Shown piece after piece: positions 1 to 5,130 of a stretch of DNA of 8,859 nt; position 1 is the stretch's first letter, and the number at the start of each line of letters is the position of its first letter. The notes beneath the pieces were generated by a model. It saw only the letters and a list, made by a program, of their open reading frames with translations. It did no database searches and had not been told where the DNA came from. Made by a program: the position numbers and the translations under genes. Location: positions 1 to 8,859 of the forward strand of contig CAVVPU010000069.1 of assembly GCA_963750015.1 (NCBI GenBank), in the 5' to 3' direction. This DNA comes from CAVVNC01 sp963750015. GTDB taxonomy: Bacteria; Desulfobacterota; Syntrophorhabdia; Syntrophorhabdales; WCHB1-27.

Positions 1-479
1 CAGCTCTGTTTCCCAGCCTATGGTTCCAGTAGGAATTTCCCTATGCTCCTCGTGCATGATTCCTTGGAGCGAGCATCGCGGGAGGCGCCGGGGTCTCCGT
101 CGCGGAAGACGAGCGTTACCGAAGGTACGGGCGACGGATACCGAAGCAAAGGGTGCCCTCCGCACATCTGTTTGCGGACTGTCAGAAGATGAAGATGCAA
201 AGGCAAAGGTGCGCACTTGGAGCCCGAGCTCGTCTGGAGCGATAGACGGGTCGGCGCCGATGCGTGGCTCGCGGAAAGGATTCATGCACGAGGAACGTAC
301 CCCGAGACTTGGGGCTACGAACGTTCTTCAGGGTTCTTCGTCTCCGACGACACCAGTAAGGCACCGGAAAACAAGATCGATCCCCTTTCGATCCCCTGTT
401 CCAGAAAACGACACGGGCTAAGGAGCCGTCAGGCGCCAGCTCTCTACTCTACCCTTCGAGCTCCGACCCCACGGATAGG
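1..479. other. Region without a supportable gene
   Basis: Open frames exist here on both strands, but they give low-complexity Arg/Ser/Pro-rich translations with no recognisable family and no good ribosome binding site. I treat them as chance frames. The stretch contains the left copy of a 21-bp direct repeat (122-142) and a small inverted repeat of 6 bp with an 8-nt loop (159-164 / 173-178). Just before the repeat, bases 100-121 loosely resemble the 3' end of the toxin gene at 1060-1083. It could be decayed coding DNA, perhaps the remnant of another toxin-antitoxin unit, but that is speculation. Confidence 0.6.
122..142 (+). repeat. 21-bp direct repeat, left copy
   Basis: These 21 bases (beginning aaggtacggg and ending acggatacc) recur exactly at 1089-1109 in the same orientation. 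Beyond the exact core, the next 27 bases match at about 17 positions, so the two copies look like diverged versions of a segment of about 48 bp. The pair brackets the toxin-antitoxin operon. Confidence 0.8.
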
Positions 480-518
480 ATGTTAGGCCGCGCAGAAGGG
501 GGCAACAGCCTTATGCGC

Positions 519-551
519 TTTCACACAAAATGTGCTAATATATCTATTAGC
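519..551 (+). promoter_or_regulatory. Promoter and palindromic operator of the toxin-antitoxin operon
   Basis: A perfect 7-bp inverted repeat with a 4-nt spacer lies at 534-551 (gctaata tatc tattagc). Overlapping it are promoter-like elements: TTCACA at 520-525 (5 of 6 to the -35 consensus) with TCTATT 17 bp downstream at 543-548, or alternatively an extended -10, TGC-TAATAT, at 533-541. The antitoxin start codon lies at 567, so the site is in the right place for an operator. Ribbon-helix-helix antitoxins typically bind short palindromes over their own promoter, alone or with the toxin, so autoregulation is the natural inference. The exact transcription start cannot be fixed from sequence. 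Confidence 0.6.
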
Positions 552-566
552 GTAGAAGGAGGTGTC

Positions 567-821
567 ATGAAAACAACCGCTGTGAAGAAGTCTAAACCGG
601 GGAAACCTGCCAACTACAGCCTGGTGTTGCCGCCTGAGATGCTTGAGCGACTGGAGAATCTTGCCAGAGCCACCAACCGCTCGAAGGCATTCTATATCAA
701 AGAAGCCCTCCAAGCCCATCTGGACGACCTCGAAGATGGATACCTTGCCCTGCAGAGGCTCAATGACAAAAATGCAGAAAACATCACTACCGAGGAACTG
801 AAGGCACGTCTTGGACTCTGA
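567..821 (+). CDS. Ribbon-helix-helix (CopG/RelB-type) antitoxin
   Basis: An 84-residue protein expected to neutralise the toxin encoded just downstream and to repress the operon. Residues 17-21 (YSLVL) fit the DNA-binding beta strand, 22-35 (PPEMLERLENLARA) the first helix, and 38-51 (RSKAFYIKEALQAH) the second helix. This is the RHH pattern of RelB-family antitoxins that end in a toxin-binding tail, here the acidic stretch from about residue 52 (DDLEDGYLALQRL) to the C-terminus. The N-terminus is a short Lys-rich extension. I chose the ATG at 567 because AGGAGG stands 4 nt upstream at 557-562; an upstream in-frame ATG at 480 would add 29 unlikely residues and read through the promoter and palindrome. 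The end overlaps the toxin start by 11 nt, which implies translational coupling. The family assignment rests on pattern recognition, not a search. Confidence 0.88.
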   Translation: MKTTAVKKSKPGKPANYSLVLPPEMLERLENLARATNRSKAFYIKEALQAHLDDLEDGYLALQRLNDKNAENITTEELKARLGL

Positions 822-1086
822 TGCTCCCTGGCAAGTTGTTTGGAACGATAAGGTATCTGACGACCTGGCGGTGCTGAACAAACCAACTGCGGGGAAAATC
901 ATCGCGAGGGTCGAGACCTATCTTGCCCGGGACCCCGTCAATCTCGGCAAGCCCCTCACGGGCGCTCTCATGGGCATTTACCGATACCGATATGGAGATT
1001 ACCGGATCTTGTATGTGATGGATTTTGAAACTCACACCGTCAATATACTTGCCGTCAGACATCGACGGGAGGCATACCGCAACTAG
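811..1086 (+). CDS. RelE/ParE-superfamily toxin (RelE-like mRNA interferase)
   Basis: A 91-residue RelE-fold toxin, expected to cleave mRNA in the ribosomal A site when free of antitoxin. It shows the family layout: an N-terminal strand with Trp (WQVVWNDK, residues 7-14), helices to about residue 41, then GIYRYRYGDYRILY (55-68) and the ending VNILAVRHRREAYRN (77-91). Arg58, Arg60, Arg65, Arg83, His84, Arg85 and Tyr89 are candidates for the basic catalytic and RNA-binding surface, by analogy with RelE. It begins with TTG at 811, inside the antitoxin gene. The ATG at 821 is in another frame, and no other in-frame start preserves the first strand. A rare start that overlaps the antitoxin is consistent with keeping toxin output below antitoxin. 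A ParE-like gyrase poison with the same fold is the alternative, but the Arg-rich HRR..Y end favours RelE. Confidence 0.87.
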   Translation: MDSDAPWQVVWNDKVSDDLAVLNKPTAGKIIARVETYLARDPVNLGKPLTGALMGIYRYRYGDYRILYVMDFETHTVNILAVRHRREAYRN

Positions 1087-1088
1087 AC

Positions 1089-1109
1089 AAGGTACGGGCG
1101 ACGGATACC
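1089..1109 (+). repeat. 21-bp direct repeat, right copy
   Basis: An exact copy of 122-142, starting two bases after the toxin stop codon. Together the copies enclose the toxin-antitoxin cassette (spacing 967 bp), as duplicated cassette ends or recombination sites would. Confidence 0.8.
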
Positions 1110-1200
1110 AAGGTAAGAGGTGACCTTCACACGCCTTCCTTTCTCATGGACCTGAATAGGTCGAATCGAGTAAACTGACTCATGATGAAGGAGGGCAGGC

Positions 1201-1980
1201 ATGATGGAGAATTTTAGAAGGTTACCCTGTAGATATACACATCTACTGATCGTGGTTCTGCTGCTTCTTTTGTTGGCGTATGGAGGGGCCGGGGCAGCCA
1301 CGTATGACGATTTTAAGGGGAACGTGATCGATGAGAGCAAGTGGGAGGTAAGGGGTGATGGGTTCTCCCAGCCCGGCGACGGCTATTTGCACTTCTCCGC
1401 CAAGGGTGCCGTTTCCCGTAACCTGGTATCGAAGAGCCTCTTCTCTTCGGGCGTTTTCACCATGCCTCTCAGGGACTACTCCTGCGATAACCAGGCGCCC
1501 ATCGGCCGGAAGATAGGGTCGATCGCGGGCTTCGGCCTCGGCTCGAGGGAGAAGAACAGTTGGGTGAGGATCGAGCGGGGCCAGACCGCGTCGTCCCGCC
1601 GGACCGGGGCGTCCGGGGGCTACATCGAGGTCAACTGGGTAGATCCGAACGAAACAGGCAACCCTATTCACGTGAACTGGCTCTGGTCCGAGGTCCCTAA
1701 CTGCGATCTCCAGATACGCTATGATGGAACACAGGTCACTTTCTTTTATCGGCTGAAAGAGACCGACGAATGGATCCCCGTGCCGATAACCGGAGAGAGC
1801 GGGAGCTGGACCATCGGAAAGCCCCAGCCCCTCCTTCTCACCCCTGGCTGGGAATCGGCGGTGCCCCTGTTTATCAACGGCTATCCGGGCGGCCTCGATT
1901 TCGACCATTACTCGCTCAGTTTCAAGGCAGGCCCCATCGAGGTGAGCCCTGCACCCGGCGCCCAGCCCTTCGCGCGTTGA
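1201..1980 (+). CDS. Secreted protein with concanavalin A-like (jelly-roll) N-terminal region, function unknown
   Basis: A 259-residue protein with a clear signal peptide: basic n-region (MMENFRRLPCRYTH), a long Leu-rich core at about 15-28, and a likely cleavage near residues 32-34 (GAGAA/T). The mature start, YDDFKGNVIDESKWEV (35-50), is the opening seen in many LamG/GH16-like jelly-roll domains, and alternating strand-like segments follow to about residue 242. The ExDxxE motif of active GH16 enzymes is absent, so a binding or structural role is more likely than catalysis. Two cysteines (Cys95, Cys168) could form a disulfide. No lipobox and no C-terminal anchor are seen, so it is probably periplasmic or extracellular. 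The start is supported by AAGGAGGG at 1188-1195; an ATG at 1204 is an alternative. It appears to be monocistronic, and its neighbours do not reveal its role. Confidence 0.75.
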   Translation: MMENFRRLPCRYTHLLIVVLLLLLLAYGGAGAATYDDFKGNVIDESKWEVRGDGFSQPGDGYLHFSAKGAVSRNLVSKSLFSSGVFTMPLRDYSCDNQAPIGRKIGSIAGFGLGSREKNSWVRIERGQTASSRRTGASGGYIEVNWVDPNETGNPIHVNWLWSEVPNCDLQIRYDGTQVTFFYRLKETDEWIPVPITGESGSWTIGKPQPLLLTPGWESAVPLFINGYPGGLDFDHYSLSFKAGPIEVSPAPGAQPFAR

Positions 1981-2027
1981 GGCTCATTTTCCGCAGTAGC
2001 GGCCGTCCCGCGACTCCCCTTTGAAAC

Positions 2028-2056
2028 TTGCATAAATTTTTGCATCTCGTTACACT
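2028..2056 (+). promoter_or_regulatory. Possible promoter upstream of the acyl-CoA synthetase gene
   Basis: TTGCAT at 2028-2033 and TACACT at 2051-2056 are separated by 17 bp within a locally AT-rich patch, about 45 bp before the start codon at 2102. Both hexamers match the sigma70 consensus only partly (3 and 4 of 6), so this is a weak prediction based mainly on spacing and location. Confidence 0.35.
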
Positions 2057-2101
2057 ACTACCCAACGGAAAAGGGCCGCGCAGGACCCGGGAGCTTAGCG
2101 C

Positions 2102-4156
2102 ATGAATGTGAAAAACTTCTTCTATCCTCGCAGCATCATCGTTTTCGGCGTCTCCGACTCCGCGGGAAACCTCGGCAGGGAAATCGTGAAGAACCTTGAC
2201 CGGTTCGGCTTTGCGGGAGCGGTTTACGGGTTTGGCCGCAGGCCCATGGAGGTGGAAGGTCACAAAGTCTACGCTGATTTGGACGAACTGCCGGAAACCC
2301 CGGACGTTGCCGTGCTCCTCACCCCCGCAGCTACTATCGCCGACGCCCTGGAGGCTTGCGGCAGGAAAGGCATAAGCCATGCGGTGATCGAGAGCGGAGG
2401 CTTTGCCGAATTCGGTCTTGACAGGAAGGGCCTCGAAGAGGAGATTCTCAATGTGGCCCGTAAATGGGGCATTACCTGCATGGGTCCCAACTGCGTCGGC
2501 ACTATAAATGCGGACAACCATTTGAGCATGCCCTTCGTGCCCTTCGATCCCGAAGAGATAAGGAAGGGCCGCAATTCCTTCATAGCCCAGAGCGGCGGCC
2601 TCATTCACGAGATGGTCAGGCGCTGCGCAGTGGAAAACGTCGGCCTGAACAAGCTCACGAGCATCGGGAACAAGCTCATGGTGGACGAGGCAGACATCCT
2701 CGAATTCTTCATAGATGATCCGGGTACCGAGGTCATAGGCCTCTACCTCGAAGATATCAAGCGGGGCAGACGTCTCATGGAGTTGGCTGAAGTGACTACG
2801 AAGCCGGTTATACTGCTCAAGGGTAACGCGAGTCCTGCGGGACGCGAGATCGCCTCGTTCCACACGGCAGCCCTTCTCGGGGATGAAATGGTCACCGGGG
2901 CTGCCATGCGGCAGGCGGGCATCCACCATGTCGAGACGCTTCAGGAGATGGTCGAATCCTTCAAGACCTTCCATCTTCCGCCCATGAAAGGGCCGAACAT
3001 CGCGGTCCTCTCCCGTTCGGGAGGCCAGTCGGTGCTTCTCGCCGATGAGGCCTATCGCCATGGCTTCTCCCTCCCCCGGCTATCGCCCGCCCTCTTCGAC
3101 CTTGTGGAGGAGCGCTCCAAAGGGGGCGTCATAAAGCATACGAACCCCATCGATCTCGGAAACGTCTTCGACGAGTTCTTCTACCTGGAGGTGCTCGACG
3201 GGGCCCTCAAGGAAAGTAATGTCGACGGGGCGGCTTTCTTTTTCGACTACGAATTGAACCGGTCGGCGGTGCTCGATATCGTGACGGGAGTCGAGAGATT
3301 GTCGCGCCTCCATCAGAAGCCGGTCGTGCTTTGTATGGTGCCCGATCGGGCCGATTGGTTCCGGGCACGCGACGTCTCTCCTTTTCCCTTCTTTACTCAT
3401 CCACGGTGGGCCTTCGACGGCCTTTCCCGGTCCCTGGCCCATTTCAGGAGAAAGGCAGGAAAGTCGCTTCAAGTCGGCCCTCCGGAAGTTTTCCGGGAAA
3501 GAGAGGCCACGAAAGGGCAGACGTCTTCCGCACGGCTCGCTCCTGCCGGGGAGGCTTTAAGCCTCGTCACAGGCTACGGCGTGCCGGTGGCCGCTTACGC
3601 ACTGGTCAAGGACAGGGCCGAGGCCGAAATTGCTGCGGCTAAGATAGGCTATCCGGTTGTGTTGAAAGCAGTGGAGCCCGTCATCCTTCACAAGACCGAG
3701 GCTGGCGCAGTTCGTCTGAATATCGCCGACGAGCGGGAGTTGGGGAAGGTCATGGAAGCCATGAAAGGCGATCTCTACCTTCTCCAGAAACAGGCTTCCG
3801 AAGGATTGGAGACGATTGTCGGCGGGAAAAGGGACCCGGAGTTCGGACCGGTCGTGCTTTTCGGCCTGGGGGGAATCTTCGTCGAGGTGCTCAAGGACGT
3901 GAGCGTGCGAGTGGCGCCCATCGATGAGCAATGCGCCCGGGAAATGATAGGGGAGATCAAAGGTTCTGCCCTGCTCATGGGTGCCCGGGGCACTGAGCCT
4001 GTTGACCTCGATGCTCTATGCGCTGCCCTAGCGGGCGTGTCCAGGATGCTCGTCGATCATCCCGAGATTTCGACCCTCGACATCAACCCCCTGCGTGTTT
4101 TCGCCGAAGGCTCGGGCTGCGTGGCGCTGGATGTTAAAATAGAATATGGGACGTGA
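2102..4156 (+). CDS. ADP (NDP)-forming acyl-CoA synthetase, fused alpha-beta type
   Basis: A 684-residue enzyme of the acetyl-CoA synthetase (ADP-forming) family, which interconverts acyl-CoA + ADP + Pi with the free acid + ATP + CoA by way of phosphohistidine. The usual order is visible: CoA-binding Rossmann domain (about 1-100, SIIVFGVSDSAGNLG at 11-25), ligase-CoA domains (about 125-450, with MGPNC at 127-131 and AQSGG at 162-166), then an ATP-grasp domain (about 480-684). SFHTAA puts the catalytic His at residue 254; His530 in LHKTEAGAV is the likely second, ATP-grasp phosphohistidine. GGKRDPEFGPVVLFGLGG (574-591) and DINPL (660-664) are typical of the beta part. Length is close to the family's usual 700 or so. 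A modest GGGAG-like site lies 8 to 14 nt upstream. The acyl substrate cannot be read from sequence; acetate, propionate or an aryl acid are all possible. In anaerobes such enzymes often make ATP from acyl-CoA. Confidence 0.9.
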   Translation: MNVKNFFYPRSIIVFGVSDSAGNLGREIVKNLDRFGFAGAVYGFGRRPMEVEGHKVYADLDELPETPDVAVLLTPAATIADALEACGRKGISHAVIESGGFAEFGLDRKGLEEEILNVARKWGITCMGPNCVGTINADNHLSMPFVPFDPEEIRKGRNSFIAQSGGLIHEMVRRCAVENVGLNKLTSIGNKLMVDEADILEFFIDDPGTEVIGLYLEDIKRGRRLMELAEVTTKPVILLKGNASPAGREIASFHTAALLGDEMVTGAAMRQAGIHHVETLQEMVESFKTFHLPPMKGPNIAVLSRSGGQSVLLADEAYRHGFSLPRLSPALFDLVEERSKGGVIKHTNPIDLGNVFDEFFYLEVLDGALKESNVDGAAFFFDYELNRSAVLDIVTGVERLSRLHQKPVVLCMVPDRADWFRARDVSPFPFFTHPRWAFDGLSRSLAHFRRKAGKSLQVGPPEVFREREATKGQTSSARLAPAGEALSLVTGYGVPVAAYALVKDRAEAEIAAAKIGYPVVLKAVEPVILHKTEAGAVRLNIADERELGKVMEAMKGDLYLLQKQASEGLETIVGGKRDPEFGPVVLFGLGGIFVEVLKDVSVRVAPIDEQCAREMIGEIKGSALLMGARGTEPVDLDALCAALAGVSRMLVDHPEISTLDINPLRVFAEGSGCVALDVKIEYGT

Positions 4157-4168
4157 ATCATCTTTTGT

Positions 4169-4238
4169 CGAGCGCAGCGAGCGTGAGCGGGGAGGCTCGA
4201 TCCGGCTTCGCCGGTCGAGGGGGTGCTGAACCCCATTA
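4169..4238 (+). repeat. REP-like 70-bp repeat, copy 1
   Basis: Identical over all 70 bases to 4377-4446. It starts 12 bases after the acyl-CoA synthetase stop codon. Inside is a strong bulged hairpin (TCGA 4197-4200 and CCGGC 4202-4206, loop TTC, GCCGG 4210-4214 and TCGA 4215-4218) followed by a smaller GGGGT/ACCCC hairpin near 4220-4234. The GC-rich, hairpin-forming, intergenic character fits REP-type elements; it may also limit transcription or mRNA decay past the upstream gene. Confidence 0.85.
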
Positions 4239-4240
4239 GT

Positions 4241-4374
4241 AGCGCGAGTGTGAGCGGGGAGGCTCCGCGGGCTTTGGAAGAAAAGGCAAGAACCTATCGC
4301 GCACCAAGCTCTCGCCGTTGGCGATGGTCCGCGAGGGCAAGCCTGGATGGAGGGGGTGCTGAACCCCATTGATT
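4241..4374 (+). repeat. REP-like repeat, interrupted middle copy
   Basis: The left part (4241-4265, agcgcgagtgtgagcgggga...) and right part (about 4350-4372, ending gggggtgctgaaccccatt) match the outer parts of the 70-bp repeat. The central hairpin is replaced by about 84 unrelated bases (4266-4349), which contain their own small hairpin TCGCC-GTT-GGCGA at 4312-4324. It looks like a repeat copy with a substituted or inserted centre. Confidence 0.7.
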
Positions 4375-4376
4375 GC

Positions 4377-4446
4377 CGAGCGCAGCGAGCGTGAGCGGGG
4401 AGGCTCGATCCGGCTTCGCCGGTCGAGGGGGTGCTGAACCCCATTA
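4377..4446 (+). repeat. REP-like 70-bp repeat, copy 3
   Basis: A perfect copy of 4169-4238, offset by 208 bp. It ends about 18 bases before the left hairpin of the IS200-type element, so the element lies directly against the repeat cluster. Perfect identity implies recent duplication or gene conversion. Confidence 0.85.
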
Positions 4447-4463
4447 ATTCGTTCCCTGGTAAA

Positions 4464-4482
4464 CCCCCGGCTCTGCCGGGGG
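4464..4482 (+). repeat. IS200 left-end hairpin
   Basis: An 8-bp perfect GC stem with a TCT loop. It is the left recognition structure for the transposase and differs from the right hairpin by one loop base. A second inverted repeat follows at once (CCCGGA 4486-4491 with TCCGGG 4502-4507) and may help to block transcription entering from outside. Confidence 0.8.
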
Positions 4483-4510
4483 ACTCCCGGAGTTTGACAA
4501 TTCCGGGAAT

Positions 4511-4572
4511 ATATAGGAAAGCCTCCTATATCCGTGAACCGCTTGAAGGTTGGCAGGAATAAGGAGGCTTTC
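4511..4572 (+). promoter_or_regulatory. Alternative RNA folds over the tnpA ribosome binding site
   Basis: Two mutually exclusive pairings are visible. In one, ATATAGGA (4511-4518) pairs with TCCTATAT (4524-4531) around a 5-nt loop. In the other, GAAAGCCTCCT (4517-4527) pairs over 11 perfect base pairs with AGGAGGCTTTC (4562-4572), which contains the Shine-Dalgarno sequence of tnpA. The second fold would hide the ribosome binding site and the first would release it. In IS200 of enterobacteria, leader secondary structure is known to repress transposase translation, so a similar role is likely here. Confidence 0.65.
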
Positions 4573-4573
4573 G

Positions 4574-5011
4574 ATGGAAGACATGCAGAGCTTATGTCAC
4601 ACGGTGTGGGATTGCAAGTATCACGTAGTGTGGATTCCCAAATATCGGAAGAAGGTGCTCTACGGAAAACTCAGGAGCGAACTTGGCCCCGTCATCAAAG
4701 AGCTGGCACGGCAAAAGGAGTGCGAAGTGGTGGAAGGGAAGCTCGTGGTGGATCACGTCCATGCCTTACTTTCGGTTCCTCCCAAGTACTCAGTGGCCCA
4801 GGTCATAGGCTTCATCTAGGGGAAGAGTGCCATCTACGTCGCACGAATGAGCGGCAGGAGGCGCAGCTTCGTCGGACAGAGCTTCTGGGCGAGGGGATAC
4901 TACGTATCAACCGTCGGGCTGGACGAGGCGGCGATACGAGCCTACATCCAGACGCAGGAAGAGACAGATAGAAAACTCGACCAGATGAAACTGTTCGAGA
5001 AAGACAGATAG
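4574..5011 (+). pseudogene. tnpA: IS200-type transposase gene with an in-frame amber codon
   Basis: The frame of 145 codons plus stop reads as a complete IS200 Y1 transposase except for TAG at 4817-4819 (codon 82), where the family usually has Lys (GxIKGKSA). Before it stands the HUH motif, His61-Val-His63, in VDHVHALLSVPP. After it come the conserved GKSAIYVAR, GQSFWARGYYVSTVG (101-115) and the probable nucleophile Tyr124 in AYIQTQ with Gln128. The stop therefore separates the metal-binding motif from the catalytic Tyr and should inactivate the enzyme unless suppressed. Everything downstream is intact, so the change from AAG to TAG looks recent; a sequencing error is possible. The ATG at 4574 has AAGGAGG (4561-4567) 6 nt upstream; an in-frame TTG at 4550 is less likely. 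The stop codon runs into a 7-bp hairpin at 5010-5027. Confidence 0.88.
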
Positions 5012-5060
5012 TCGCCTTTAGGCGACTCACGCACCACTAACCGCTTTGAGCGGTTCACGG
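5010..5060 (+). other. Tandem hairpins in the 3' part of the IS200 element
   Basis: AGTCGCC-TTTA-GGCGACT (5010-5027) begins inside the tnpA stop codon. AACCGC-TTTGA-GCGGTT (5039-5055) follows and is succeeded by CACGGTTTT. The second may serve as a weak intrinsic terminator. Bases 5049-5060 are also perfectly complementary, over 12 bp, to the tnpA leader at 4532-4543. Confidence 0.6.
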
Positions 5061-5070
5061 TTTTAACAAA

Positions 5071-5089
5071 CCCCCGGCTTTGCCGGGGG
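5071..5089 (+). repeat. IS200 right-end hairpin
   Basis: An 8-bp perfect stem (CCCCCGGC / GCCGGGGG) with a TTT loop, the partner of 4464-4482. It ends 41 bases before the start codon of the penicillin-binding protein gene. Confidence 0.8.
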
Positions 5090-5130
5090 TAGATGATTGC
5101 TGTCTGGCATAGGATGTTAAAATAAAGAAT

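Larger units (their letters stand above)
4461..5090 (+). mobile_element. IS200/IS605-family insertion sequence, tnpA only
   Basis: A single Y1 transposase gene is bounded by near-identical subterminal hairpins: CCCCCGGC-TCT-GCCGGGGG at 4464-4482 and CCCCCGGC-TTT-GCCGGGGG at 5071-5089, each preceded by AAA. Hairpin ends in place of terminal inverted repeats are the hallmark of this family, whose transposase acts on single-stranded DNA. No tnpB is present, giving the short IS200-like plan of roughly 650-700 bp. The given limits are the hairpins; the true cleavage sites should lie a few bases to about 20 bases outside them and cannot be fixed here, since this family makes no target duplication. 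Confidence 0.85.

Noticed and set aside
20..486. Two overlapping plus-strand open frames before the toxin-antitoxin operon
   Set aside because: Their translations are Arg/Ser/Pro-rich with no family resemblance, they lack good ribosome binding sites, and one depends on a TTG start. They look like chance frames in GC-rich DNA.
482..488. GTTAGGC resembling an integron attC core site next to a toxin-antitoxin cassette
   Set aside because: No matching RYYYAAC partner is found at attC distance upstream and no similar site follows the cassette, so there is no attC structure.
1922..3061. Long minus-strand frame of 379 codons, and a similar one at 4942-6120
   Set aside because: Both lie opposite strongly supported genes (acyl-CoA synthetase and penicillin-binding protein) and are shadow frames caused by codon bias.
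4028..4444. Minus-strand 138-codon frame through the repeat cluster
   Set aside because: Its apparent protein repeats only mirror the REP-like DNA repeats, and it overlaps the 3' end of the acyl-CoA synthetase gene.
4494..4499. Consensus TTGACA as a tnpA promoter -35
   Set aside because: No acceptable -10 hexamer occurs 15-19 bp downstream, and the hexamer lies in the loop of an inverted repeat. It may be chance.
4817..4819. Pyrrolysine or programmed read-through at the tnpA amber codon
   Set aside because: The position is a Lys in the family and no supporting structure or pyl gene is seen in the window. A simple point mutation is the plainer explanation.
4169..5011. REP-associated tyrosine transposase (RAYT) with its REP cluster
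   Set aside because: The transposase reads as a classical IS200 TnpA (HTVWDCKYHVVWIPKYRKK opening and GKSA, FWARGYYVSTVG motifs) with its own end hairpins. The adjacent repeats do not match those ends, so adjacency alone is not enough.
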